A stretch of DNA of 53,520 nt from positions 1 through 53,520 of the forward strand of contig JAOANE010000025.1 in assembly GCA_025194985.1 (NCBI GenBank). The letters are read 5' to 3'. Under the pieces are notes generated by a model that saw nothing but the letters and a program-made list of their open reading frames with translations, was not told the origin of the DNA and made no database searches. Position numbers and translations under genes: made by a program. The DNA comes from Regnicoccus frigidus (GTDB lineage Bacteria > Cyanobacteriota > Cyanobacteriia > PCC-6307 > Cyanobiaceae). Every line of letters begins with the position of its first letter. Positions within the stretch are counted from its first letter, which is position 1. Shown here piece by piece: positions 25,366 through 33,406 of this stretch.

Positions 25366-26477
25366 CCAAGGCTGCGACCGTGACGGTGCCGATGTCCCTG
25401 CGTCTGGGTCTGGCCCTGCCGCTGCTGGTGCTCAATGTGTTCGTGCTGCGCCAGCTGCTGCTGCCGCTGGCGCCGTTCCCGGCCCTGATCCTCACGGCCG
25501 CCCTGATCGCCTTCCTGCTCGACATCCCCAGCCGCTGGCTCACGGGTCGCGGGGTGCCCCGCCTGCTGGCGCTTGCCCTGGTGCTCGGCTTGGGGCTGGG
25601 CTTGCTGGTGCTGGTGTCGCTGGTGCTGGTGCCGCGCCTGGTAGACCAGCTGGGCGATCTGCTCAAGGCCTTGCCCCGCTGGCTGGTTCAAGGTGAATTG
25701 CTGCTGAATGAGGCCCAGAGCTGGGCGACGGCCCATGGTCTGCCGGCCGACTTCGGCGATCTCAGCAGTGAGCTGCTCACCCGCTCCACCCAGCTCGCCA
25801 GCCAGCTCAGCCAGCGGTTGCTCAGCCTGCTGGGCGCCACGCTCACCTTGACGATCAACACGCTGGTTGTGATCGTGCTGGCCGTGTTCCTGCTGATCGG
25901 TGGTGAGTCGATCAGCCGTGGGCTCGGACGCTGGCTGCCGGCCAGCTGGAGAGCGATGGTGCTGGGCACGTTGTATCGCACCTTCCGCGGCTATTTCGCC
26001 GGCCAGGTGGTGCTGGCCTTGATCCTCAGCGCTGCCCAGATTGTGGTCTTCGCCCTGCTGGCCATCCCCTACGGCGTGCTCTTCGCCGTGGCGATCGGGT
26101 TCACCACCTTGATTCCCTATGCCAGCGCCTTCACGATCGTCCTGGTGAGTGGCCTTCTGGCTCTCGATGATCCCCGCACGGGTCTTGAGGTGCTGGTGGC
26201 GGCGATCACGGTGGGTCAGGTGGTCGACCAGATCATCCAGCCCAGGCTGATGGGTCAGATCGTTGGCTTGCAGCCGGCCTGGCTGCTGGTCAGCCTGCCG
26301 ATCGGCGCCCGTATCGGCAGCTTGCTCGGCCTCGGCGGCCTGCTTGGCCTGCTGCTGGCGGTGCCGGTGGCGAGCTGCCTGAAAACCTTTCTCGATGAGC
26401 TCGCCTGCCGCCTGGGACTGCCTGAGCCTGGCGAAATCCGTGGCCGTGAGGCCGGCCTGGACGTTCGCGGGCCCTGA
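25362..26477 (+). CDS. AI-2E family (PerM-type) transporter
   Basis: The 371-residue membrane protein has paired hydrophobic segments at the N-terminus (LGLALPLLVLNVFVLRQLLL, LILTAALIAFLLDIP), a soluble middle part, and the conserved C-terminal half with YFAGQVVLALILSAAQIVVF, GVLFAVAIGFTTLIPYAS and VVDQIIQPRLMGQIVGLQPA. Family members export small molecules or act as antiporters; the substrate is not predictable. It is translationally coupled to purE (4-bp overlap), a link with no obvious functional meaning. Confidence 0.88.
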   Translation: MTKAATVTVPMSLRLGLALPLLVLNVFVLRQLLLPLAPFPALILTAALIAFLLDIPSRWLTGRGVPRLLALALVLGLGLGLLVLVSLVLVPRLVDQLGDLLKALPRWLVQGELLLNEAQSWATAHGLPADFGDLSSELLTRSTQLASQLSQRLLSLLGATLTLTINTLVVIVLAVFLLIGGESISRGLGRWLPASWRAMVLGTLYRTFRGYFAGQVVLALILSAAQIVVFALLAIPYGVLFAVAIGFTTLIPYASAFTIVLVSGLLALDDPRTGLEVLVAAITVGQVVDQIIQPRLMGQIVGLQPAWLLVSLPIGARIGSLLGLGGLLGLLLAVPVASCLKTFLDELACRLGLPEPGEIRGREAGLDVRGP

Positions 26478-26502
26478 GCCGATTCACACACCGATGCCCA
26501 CG

Positions 26503-26829
26503 TCAGCCGCCGGCCTGCTTTGGCCGGAAGCCCTCCTGGCTGAGCGTCGCCAAGGCGATGGCCAGCTGATCTCCCTGCAGCTCGATCTGGCCCTGCTTGA
26601 GGGTGCCGCCGCTGCCGGCGGAGGTCTTGAGCCGCTTGAGCAGACCGCTGGCTTCGCTGTCGCTGAGCTCCAACCCGGTGATCACAGTTACGGTTTTACC
26701 GCCTTTGCCGGCCTTGGTGCGCTGCACCCGCACCCGCTGCTGGGATCGGGCCGCCGCACCGGCGCCTGAGCTGCCCGCCCTTTCGGTGCTCTCGGGCCTG
26801 CTGAATTCTTGCCAACCTCCCTTGCCCAT
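26503..26829 (-). CDS. Translation initiation factor SUI1/eIF1-like protein (YciH)
   Basis: The 108-residue protein has a variable basic lead (about 1-40) and a SUI1 domain: RVQRTKAGKGGKTVTVITGL, LLKRLKTSAGSGGTLKQGQI and ALATLSQEGFRPKQAGG. It binds the small ribosomal subunit and is thought to improve start-codon fidelity. The start at MGKGGWQEF (26829) is preferred to one 12 codons upstream. It is divergent from trpB with about 110 bp between starts. Confidence 0.9.
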   Translation of the reverse strand: MGKGGWQEFSRPESTERAGSSGAGAAARSQQRVRVQRTKAGKGGKTVTVITGLELSDSEASGLLKRLKTSAGSGGTLKQGQIELQGDQLAIALATLSQEGFRPKQAGG

Positions 26830-26940
26830 GGCGCCCGTTGTCGCGACGCCTCCATCACAGCGCAACGGCCCAGCCGCCGGTATCGCCAGCGAAGCGTTGA
26901 AGCCAGCTTCCTAGGCTGGACTTATCACGCCCCTCTTCCG

Positions 26941-28200
26941 GTGACCAGCACGCTCCCCTCCGTCCATCCGGATCCCGCCACCCTGGCCGCATCGGTGCGG
27001 CCAACGGCGGCCGGTCGCTTCGGTCGCTTCGGCGGCCAGTACGTGCCGGAAACGCTGATGCCGGCCCTGGCGGAGCTGGAAGCGGCAGCAGCGGCGGCCT
27101 GGGCCGATCCCGCCTTCACCGCCCGCCTGGATCACCTGCTGCGTACCTACGTGGGCCGGCCCACCCCGCTCTATGAAGCTGAGCGACTCACCGCCCACTA
27201 CCAGCGCCCCGAGGGCGGCCCGCGCCTCTGGCTGAAGCGCGAAGACCTCAACCACACCGGCGCCCACAAGATCAACAACGCGCTTGGCCAGGCCCTGCTG
27301 GCCCTGCGTATGGGCAAGAAGCGGATCATTGCTGAAACTGGCGCTGGCCAGCACGGCGTGGCCACTGCCACCGTCTGCGCTCGCTTCGGGCTGGAATGCG
27401 TGGTCTACATGGGCGCCGAGGACATGCGCCGCCAGGCCCTCAACGTTTTCCGCATGCGCCTGCTGGGAGCCAGGGTGCAGCCGGTGACAGCCGGCACGGC
27501 CACCCTCAAGGACGCCACCAGTGAAGCCATCCGCGATTGGGTGACCAACGTGGAGAGCACCCACTACATCCTCGGCTCGGTGGCCGGCCCCCACCCCTAC
27601 CCGATGCTGGTGCGCGATTTCCACGCCGTGATCGGCCACGAAACCAAGCGGCAGTGCGCCGAGGCTTTCGGTCGCCTGCCTGATGTGCTGCTGGCCTGCG
27701 TCGGTGGCGGCTCCAATGCGATGGGGCTGTTCCATCCGTTCGTGAACGACCCTTCCGTGCGCCTGATCGGTGTGGAGGCTGCCGGTGAGGGGGTGGCCAC
27801 CGGGCGCCACGCCGCCACGATCACCGAGGGCCGCGTCGGCGTGCTGCACGGGGCCATGAGCCTGCTGCTCCAGGACGCCGAGGGTCAGGTCCAGGAGGCC
27901 CATTCGATCAGCGCCGGCCTCGACTATCCCGGCGTCGGGCCGGAACACAGCTATCTCAAGGAGCTCGGCCGGGCCGAATACGCCGCCGTCACCGACCAGG
28001 AGGCCCTGGATGCCCTGCAGCGGGTCAGCGAGCTCGAAGGCATCATCCCGGCGCTTGAAACGGCCCATGCCTTTGCCTGGCTGGAGTCGCTCTGTCCGAC
28101 GCTGGCGCCGGGCACGGAGGTGGTGATCAACCTCTCTGGCCGCGGCGACAAGGATGTGACCACTGTGGCCGAGCGGCTCGGCGATGCGATGGCCGGTTGA
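26941..28200 (+). CDS. trpB: Tryptophan synthase beta subunit
   Basis: This 419-residue PLP enzyme joins indole and serine. Visible are GRFGRFGGQYVPETLMPALA, LKREDLNHTGAHKINNALGQ with the PLP lysine (Lys 110), AETGAGQHGVATATVCARFG, LLACVGGGSNAMGLFHPF (phosphate loop) and VVINLSGRGDKDVTTV. The frame is open to 26809, but GTG at 26941 gives the family length. No trpA is adjacent, as in many cyanobacteria. Its end lies 60 bp from the glutaminase remnant on the other strand. Confidence 0.97.
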   Translation: MTSTLPSVHPDPATLAASVRPTAAGRFGRFGGQYVPETLMPALAELEAAAAAAWADPAFTARLDHLLRTYVGRPTPLYEAERLTAHYQRPEGGPRLWLKREDLNHTGAHKINNALGQALLALRMGKKRIIAETGAGQHGVATATVCARFGLECVVYMGAEDMRRQALNVFRMRLLGARVQPVTAGTATLKDATSEAIRDWVTNVESTHYILGSVAGPHPYPMLVRDFHAVIGHETKRQCAEAFGRLPDVLLACVGGGSNAMGLFHPFVNDPSVRLIGVEAAGEGVATGRHAATITEGRVGVLHGAMSLLLQDAEGQVQEAHSISAGLDYPGVGPEHSYLKELGRAEYAAVTDQEALDALQRVSELEGIIPALETAHAFAWLESLCPTLAPGTEVVINLSGRGDKDVTTVAERLGDAMAG

Positions 28201-28260
28201 GAGGAAACGGGCGGTGAGCTGGCCGCACGCGCCGTTGCCGGGGGCCACGGCGGTCATGCT

Positions 28261-28437
28261 GCCGGCCACGCAGATGCCGAAGTGATCGGCAGCGGCGGCT
28301 GCCAGGGCAGGGATGTAATCGGCGACCAGCCCTTCGTTGATGGGGCCAAAGCGCCGGTGGGCTTCGCGCACCAGCTCCTGCACCACGTCGGTATCGGGCA
28401 GATGCCCTGTGGAGATCCCGCTGGACACCGATTGCAT
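28261..28437 (-). pseudogene. Glutaminase A remnant (N-terminal fragment)
   Basis: From ATG 28435-28437 the reading runs VVQELVREAHRRFG, then INEGLVADYIPALA and DHFGICVAG, a good match to the start of serine-dependent glutaminase (GKVADYIPALA ... FGI). After about residue 58 resemblance stops, and the frame continues only as an antisense shadow of trpB. The catalytic residues of the roughly 300-residue enzyme are all missing. It starts 28 bp after the Anbu gene on the same strand. A remnant truncated by a rearrangement is the simplest reading. Confidence 0.72.
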
Positions 28438-28465
28438 AGGTGCGTGGGTGGGGACGGGGGACCGC

Positions 28466-29275
28466 TCAGCGGGTGGCGGAGGCCTGGGAGTCGGCTTCGG
28501 CTTCCCAGGCAAAGCGGGGCAACTGCTGGAGGGCCTGCCGCTGACTCTCGATCCAGGCCTTGTTGATCTGGCTGATCTCGGGATGGCCGCGCTCCAGTTT
28601 GAGCTGATGGGCGATCTCCAGGCTGTCGCGGCGATAGAGCGCCACTTCGAAGGGGGGGCCGACGGTCAGATTGGAGCGACGGGTGATCACCTGCGACACC
28701 AGGCAGAGCCGGGCGGCGTCTTCGAGTGAGAGTTTGTGATGGCCCACGCCATCGAGGGGAGGCTTGCCGTATTTGCTCTCACCGATCTGCAGGAATGGTG
28801 TTTCCGGCGTGGCCATGATCGCGTTGCCCTGGGGATAGATCTGATAAAGCCCGTGGCTTTGTCCGGCGATCTGCCCACCGAGGATGAAGGTGGCCTCACC
28901 GCTGGCGCCCGCCTGCCGCAGGGCCGAGTGATTCGCCTCCTGCACCGCCACGCTGATCCGACCGATGTAGGCCGCGGCTTCAAACAGATAGGTTGCGCTC
29001 AGCAGGTCGGGGGGCGTGCCGGCTTCGGGCGAGGCCTGCGGCTTGGGCTTTGAACCGTCCAGGCGAGCTTGGTCGAGATCGCGGCTGATCCAGTTCAAAC
29101 AGGCCTGGGTGGTGGCCAGGTTGCCGGCCGCCAGCAGGATGAACAGGCGATCGGGGCTGGGCTGGAACACATGCAGCTTCCGGTAGCTGGAGATGTAATC
29201 CACACCGGCATTGGTCCGGGAGTCTGAGGCCATCACCAGCCCATCCTCCAGATAAAAACCGACGCAATAGGTCAA
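28466..29275 (-). CDS. Anbu, ancestral-beta-subunit proteasome-like peptidase
   Basis: The 269-residue protein starts MTYCVGFYLEDGLVMASDSR. Thr 2 would become the N-terminal nucleophile after Met removal, with Asp 18 and Lys 33 in the usual proteasome spacing. Later blocks such as ATFILGGQIAGQSHGLYQIY and ETPFLQIGESKYGKPPLD match bacterial Anbu, which forms open helical particles. Anbu usually sits with an alpha-E protein, a transglutaminase-like protease and an ATP-grasp enzyme; none is here. Instead it lies 11 bp downstream of hrcA on the same strand. Confidence 0.9.
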   Translation of the reverse strand: MTYCVGFYLEDGLVMASDSRTNAGVDYISSYRKLHVFQPSPDRLFILLAAGNLATTQACLNWISRDLDQARLDGSKPKPQASPEAGTPPDLLSATYLFEAAAYIGRISVAVQEANHSALRQAGASGEATFILGGQIAGQSHGLYQIYPQGNAIMATPETPFLQIGESKYGKPPLDGVGHHKLSLEDAARLCLVSQVITRRSNLTVGPPFEVALYRRDSLEIAHQLKLERGHPEISQINKAWIESQRQALQQLPRFAWEAEADSQASATR

Positions 29276-29286
29276 TGCTCGTGGCC

Positions 29287-30357
29287 TCAGCTGAGCAGGC
29301 GCTGCAGGCTACTGGCGACTGAGCGCACCGCCGCGCGGGCGGTGGCGTAGGCCATCCGCATCGGCCCGACCAGGGCAACCTGGCCGCGGCTGCCATCGCC
29401 CGCCTCGTAGGTGGCCTGCACGACCGCGCACTGGTTGAGCGCCGGGTGGGGGTGTTCGGCGCCGATCCACACCCCGTCGAGGGGAATCGCCATGGGCAGG
29501 GCCATCAGCGAAGCAGGGATTCCGTCGCGATCGCTGACGTCGCGACGCAGCAGTTTCTGGGGGTCTTCTTCCACCAGCTGAATCAGCGGCCGCAAGCTGG
29601 CGGTGCGGCTGAACTCCGGTTGGCCCAGCAGGCCACCGAGGCCAAGGGCCACGGCTCCTTCGCCATCCGCCCTGCGGGCCAGTTGATGGCTGCTCAGGGC
29701 TTGGAGCACCACCCGGCCACTGGTTTGCAGCTGGGGAGGGAGCCTCTGCCAGCGGATGGTGGAATCGGGATTGTTTCGGAGCTGATCATTCACCCAGCGC
29801 TCTAGGGCAGGCAGTTCCGGTTCGGTTCCGGCCTGCAGCCGCACATTGAGGCTGCAGGCCACCCCTCCGTTCTCGACCAAAAAGATCAGCAGCCGATCAC
29901 CGGCCGCCACCAGCCGCGTTGCCTGCAGCCGCGACTGCAGGCGTTGTGGGCGGGTGATCAGGCTGAGCAGTCCGGTGAGATCGGCCAGCCGCCGGGCCAG
30001 ATGAATCAGGAGATCATCCAGTGCCGCCCATTTCAGGCTCATAGCCAGCAGTTCACGCTCCAGCTGAAGGGCGCCGGCGCCGGGGGCTGGCAGCAGATCG
30101 TCAACAAACAACCTGTAGCCCAGCTGGCTCGGAACCCGGCCGGCGGAGATGTGGGGCTGGACCAGCAGACCTTTCTGCTCCAGCACCCCCATGGCGGTAC
30201 GCACTGTGGCGGGGCTGGCCGGGAAATCGAAACGCTTCACCAGGGTCTGACTACCCACGGGCTCCACCGTGTCGACGTAGTGCTGAATGGTTGCACTTAG
30301 CACCTGTTGGTCCCGCCGTGTCAGGTCTGGCAACGTTTGGTGATTGAACTGATTCAA
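29287..30357 (-). CDS. hrcA: Heat-inducible transcription repressor HrcA
   Basis: This 356-residue repressor of chaperone genes normally binds CIRCE elements and depends on GroE. The N-terminal winged helix is LTRRDQQVLSATIQHYVDTV followed by EPVGSQTLVKRF and SPATVRTAMGVLEQKGLL, then QPHISAGRVPSQLGYRLFVD. The C-terminal end has VALVGPMRMAYATARAAVRS. The listed start is TTG 30357; a second TTG eight codons downstream is equally possible. A 10-bp perfect inverted repeat lies 20-56 bp upstream, but it is not CIRCE. Confidence 0.95.
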   Translation of the reverse strand: MNQFNHQTLPDLTRRDQQVLSATIQHYVDTVEPVGSQTLVKRFDFPASPATVRTAMGVLEQKGLLVQPHISAGRVPSQLGYRLFVDDLLPAPGAGALQLERELLAMSLKWAALDDLLIHLARRLADLTGLLSLITRPQRLQSRLQATRLVAAGDRLLIFLVENGGVACSLNVRLQAGTEPELPALERWVNDQLRNNPDSTIRWQRLPPQLQTSGRVVLQALSSHQLARRADGEGAVALGLGGLLGQPEFSRTASLRPLIQLVEEDPQKLLRRDVSDRDGIPASLMALPMAIPLDGVWIGAEHPHPALNQCAVVQATYEAGDGSRGQVALVGPMRMAYATARAAVRSVASSLQRLLS

Positions 30358-30376
30358 ATTGGATTCTAGTCTCTAT

Positions 30377-30413
30377 GGCACAGCTTCTGCGCTATGTGAT
30401 TTTAAGCTGTGCC
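30377..30413. promoter_or_regulatory. Perfect 10-bp inverted repeat upstream of hrcA
   Basis: GGCACAGCTT (30377-30386) and AAGCTGTGCC (30404-30413) are exact inverted copies separated by 17 bp, 20-56 bp upstream of the hrcA start. The spacing of about 2.5 helical turns centre to centre would suit a dimeric repressor contacting both half-sites. The sequence does not match CIRCE (TTAGCACTC-N9-GAGTGCTAA). An RNA hairpin in the leader is the alternative. Confidence 0.5.
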
Positions 30414-30603
30414 TTCTTCACTTGGCCGGCAGAGAAGGACTTGGGTGAATAACGTGCCCTTTATCAGCACTTTGCCCTGGATGAATCCAGCTTCTTGCTT
30501 TGCTTTATTGCGAACAGTCTTTTGGGTTTTGTGTAAGTCGTGGGGATCGTATTGCTTCCCCTGTTGCAAGCTGCAGGTCGGCAAGGCTGGTTGGTGGCGG
30601 GTT

Positions 30604-30963
30604 TCAGTAGCGGGCCACCGAGCGATCCACCTCCACGCTCCAGGCGTCGATGCCGCCCTGCAGGTTCCAGACCTGATCGAATCCCTGGGTTTCGATCAGC
30701 CAGCAGCCGAACTGCCAGCTGCGAATCCCCGCATGGCAGAACACCACCACCTCCCGGTCCCGATCCAGCAGCAAGCCGATCTGAGACATCCACTCCTGCG
30801 AGCGGCTCAGGGGCAGGTGGATCACGCCCTCACCCAGGTTGGCCTGGACCAGTTCGGCGTCTTCACGCACATCCACCAACTGCAGCGCCTCTCCTCGAGC
30901 GAGCCTGGCCTGCAGCTCCTGGGCCCGCAGGCTGGAGGGGGGATGGGGTTTGGAAGGGTTCAT
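30604..30963 (-). CDS. Rhodanese-domain protein
   Basis: The 119-residue single rhodanese domain has LVDVREDAELVQANLGEGVI near residue 29 and the active-site loop VVFCHAGIRSWQFGCWLIE with Cys 76. It ends NLQGGIDAWSVEVD. Such proteins move sulfane sulfur, often as persulfide relays. The single cysteine in the loop CHAGIRS is followed by a polar, basic set as in GlpE-like sulfurtransferases. It lies upstream of hrcA on the same strand but 246 bp away, so cotranscription is uncertain. Confidence 0.9.
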   Translation of the reverse strand: MNPSKPHPPSSLRAQELQARLARGEALQLVDVREDAELVQANLGEGVIHLPLSRSQEWMSQIGLLLDRDREVVVFCHAGIRSWQFGCWLIETQGFDQVWNLQGGIDAWSVEVDRSVARY

Positions 30964-31105
30964 CGAAGGGGTTTCCCGGGAGTGAGGGGCCAGAAGCGAG
31001 GCTGGATGGTCCTACGAGGTCAGGCCGGATGCCTGAGAAGACCACCGCTAGCGCGAGCAAAGCAGCCTGGATGCATAAGGATGAGGCGAATCCTGCCTTG
31101 GACGC

Positions 31106-32815
31106 ATGAAGGGGCGCCCCTTCCTGGTGCTGGTGCTGACCGTGGCCCTGACCCTGCTCGCCATCGGCGTCGGCGGTTGGTGGCTGGTGGTGCGGCAGAG
31201 CCCGCTCAACCTGCAACATCGCAGCCTGCCGATGCCTGAGGCGGCGCGGTTCATTCCCCGCACCGCCCCTCTCAGCCTCCATCTGTTGACCAATCCTGAT
31301 GGGCTGGTGGCCTACACCAGGGTCATGGCTCCAGCAAGGCAGCGGCGCCGGGCAGTGGCCGCGGTCGAGCGCCTGCGTGATGGCGCCTTTGCAGCTGCAG
31401 GACTGGATTACGCCAGTGAGCTGGCCGATTGGCTGGGCTCCCAGACCAGCCTGGCCCTGATGGCTCCCGAGGGCCCCGCTGGCCCGACGGGCTGGCTGCT
31501 CGCCATGGAAAGTCGTGATGCGGAGGGGGCCCGCCTCTTCCTGCAGCGCTTCTGGCAGACCCGCAGCCTGGCGGGCACGGAACTGCAGATCAGCAGCTAT
31601 CGCGGCATGGGGCTGATCAGCGGTCGTGGCGGCGTGACGGGCGAGCGGGCCAGGCCCCTCGCCACGGCCTTGATCCATGACCGGCTGGTCCTGGTGGCCT
31701 CAGGTCGCGGTGTGCTCGAGCAGGCCCTGGATGTCTCCCAGATCGCCGAGCTCAACCAGGCGGAAAACCCACGACTGGCCGCCGATCTGCAACGTCTTGG
31801 CCAGGGCATTGCCCTGATCACGGCCCGGCCCGACGTCTTCGCCGATTGGCTGGGGATTCCGGCGGAGATTGGGGCCGATCCAGACGTGGTTGGTCTGGTG
31901 GCGGCCCTTTCTCCCTCGGGTCGGGCGTTACGGCTTGAGTCCGACATCGACCTGCGCCAAGCCCTGCCGTCGCTTCAGCTCGAGCTCCAGCCGCCCTTGC
32001 TCTCGGAACTGCGCAGTCCGGCCAGCAGCCTTGCCCTGATCCAGAACCCGGCCCTGCTGTTGCAGGAATCGCAGCCCCCGAACGCATCGGGTTCACCACA
32101 GCCAGCGAGCAGCGAGGAGCGTGCGCTTGGCAGCGAGCAGGACCGCTTCGATGCCGAGGCTGTGGCCACTGATTTCGCGCTCTGGCAGCGCCTGCTGGCT
32201 CCGCTGCTGCACCAAAGCCTGCTCGGATTGGCCGGACCCCTTCCCGCCCTTGTCAGCCGTCACGATCAGGGCCCCTTGCTCTGGGCCGAGCAGGCCAAAG
32301 GCTGGTTGCTGGCAACGAGCCGCGATTCCGCCAGCGCCGCCCAGCTCCAACCCTCGCTCAGCGCCGATGGCCTGATCTCTGCCCCCCTGATCCGCTCCGA
32401 GCGGATGCCTCTGCAGGTCTGGACCCGGCTGGAGGCGGCCCCTCGTCAAGGCAACGCGGACCAGCTCCAGGCCAGCGTGGCCGGCACCCGAGCCGTTCAG
32501 AACGGCGTGGCCTGGTGGGCGGAAGGGCTGGGCGTACTCGACGCCCAGCTTGAAGGGCGTCAGCCTCCCAAGGAGCGGCTCCTTCAGTTGCAGGCCCTGG
32601 GGTCGCCCCTGGCTCCGCTTCAAGCGGCCCTGGCCCCAGAGCCCGCCCGCAGGCTGCTGGCCCTGTGGCAGCCCTGGCGCTTGCTCACCGGGCTTGCCGG
32701 CAGCCCATTGGCCAACACGATCGACGGTCTCGCCTTCAGCCTGGAAGCGGAGGCTCCCGCAGACACAGAGGCCGAACCGGCCCTGCGGCTGCGGGGCCGG
32801 CTGGAGCTGGGCTGA
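31106..32815 (+). CDS. DUF3352 protein with N-terminal membrane anchor
   Basis: The 569-residue protein begins MKGRPFLVLVLTVALTLLAI, a membrane anchor or uncleaved signal, and continues with AARFIPRTAPLSLHLLTNPD and ASELADWLGSQTSLALMAPE, typical of the cyanobacterial DUF3352 family. The bulk should lie in the periplasm. Function is unknown. It is followed 4 bp later by sixA on the same strand. The region 440-520 is rich in Gln and Ala. Confidence 0.85.
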   Translation: MKGRPFLVLVLTVALTLLAIGVGGWWLVVRQSPLNLQHRSLPMPEAARFIPRTAPLSLHLLTNPDGLVAYTRVMAPARQRRRAVAAVERLRDGAFAAAGLDYASELADWLGSQTSLALMAPEGPAGPTGWLLAMESRDAEGARLFLQRFWQTRSLAGTELQISSYRGMGLISGRGGVTGERARPLATALIHDRLVLVASGRGVLEQALDVSQIAELNQAENPRLAADLQRLGQGIALITARPDVFADWLGIPAEIGADPDVVGLVAALSPSGRALRLESDIDLRQALPSLQLELQPPLLSELRSPASSLALIQNPALLLQESQPPNASGSPQPASSEERALGSEQDRFDAEAVATDFALWQRLLAPLLHQSLLGLAGPLPALVSRHDQGPLLWAEQAKGWLLATSRDSASAAQLQPSLSADGLISAPLIRSERMPLQVWTRLEAAPRQGNADQLQASVAGTRAVQNGVAWWAEGLGVLDAQLEGRQPPKERLLQLQALGSPLAPLQAALAPEPARRLLALWQPWRLLTGLAGSPLANTIDGLAFSLEAEAPADTEAEPALRLRGRLELG

Positions 32816-32819
32816 GTCG

Positions 32820-33365
32820 ATGGGGACATCCCAGTTGCTGCTGCTGCGCCATGGGCTTGCTCTCGACCGGGAGCTGGCCGGGCGTTTGGGCCTGGCCGAT
32901 CAGCAGCGGCCTCTCACTGAGGAGGGACGCCAACGCACCGCCTGGGTGGTTGAAAAGTTGGTGGGCCTGGGACTGGGCTGCGATCAGATCCTTTCGAGCC
33001 CCCTGCTGCGCGCCAGCGAAACCGCGGATCTTGCCCTCGCGGGCGGCTTGGCCCCCCGCCTGAAGCAGGCGCCTGAACTGGCACCGGAGGCCGATCCCCT
33101 CGATCTGTTGTTGCCCTGGCTGGGGGCGCAGCCGCCCCTGCCAGGCTGGCGGCGGCTCTGCCTGGTGGGCCATGAGCCGGATCTGAGCGGCCTGGCCGCC
33201 CGGTTGTGCGGGGCGCCGCCTGGAGCCCTGCGGCTGCGCAAAGCCGGAGTGGCGCTGCTGGAGCTTCCTGCCGGCAGTCCGGAGCCGGATGGATGTCTCG
33301 GCCGGGCCTGCCTGATGCTCCTGCTCACGCCCCGCAGCCTGTCAGCGCCGCTACGGCGCCCCTGA
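32820..33365 (+). CDS. sixA: Phosphohistidine phosphatase SixA
   Basis: This 181-residue histidine-phosphatase family protein has the catalytic LLLLRHGLALDRE at the start, RPLTEEGRQRTAWVVEKLV, ILSSPLLRASETADLAL and the second His in LCLVGHEPDLSGL. SixA-type enzymes remove phosphate from histidine phosphoproteins; the target here is unknown. It overlaps nothing but starts 4 bp after DUF3352 and ends 41 bp before citrate synthase, so all three may share a transcript. Confidence 0.9.
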   Translation: MGTSQLLLLRHGLALDRELAGRLGLADQQRPLTEEGRQRTAWVVEKLVGLGLGCDQILSSPLLRASETADLALAGGLAPRLKQAPELAPEADPLDLLLPWLGAQPPLPGWRRLCLVGHEPDLSGLAARLCGAPPGALRLRKAGVALLELPAGSPEPDGCLGRACLMLLLTPRSLSAPLRRP

Positions 33366-33406
33366 GGAGCTGGCCCTAAATTCGACTCCCATTGGTGGCG
33401 TTGGCG

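Noticed and set aside
26911..28260. Long minus-strand frame opposite trpB
   Set aside because: It is an antisense shadow of trpB in GC-rich DNA; only its first part (28261-28437) resembles a real protein.
30402..30584. 60-codon minus-strand frame between rhodanese and hrcA genes
   Set aside because: Starts at TTG without ribosome site, no resemblance to any family, and overlaps the hrcA inverted repeat.
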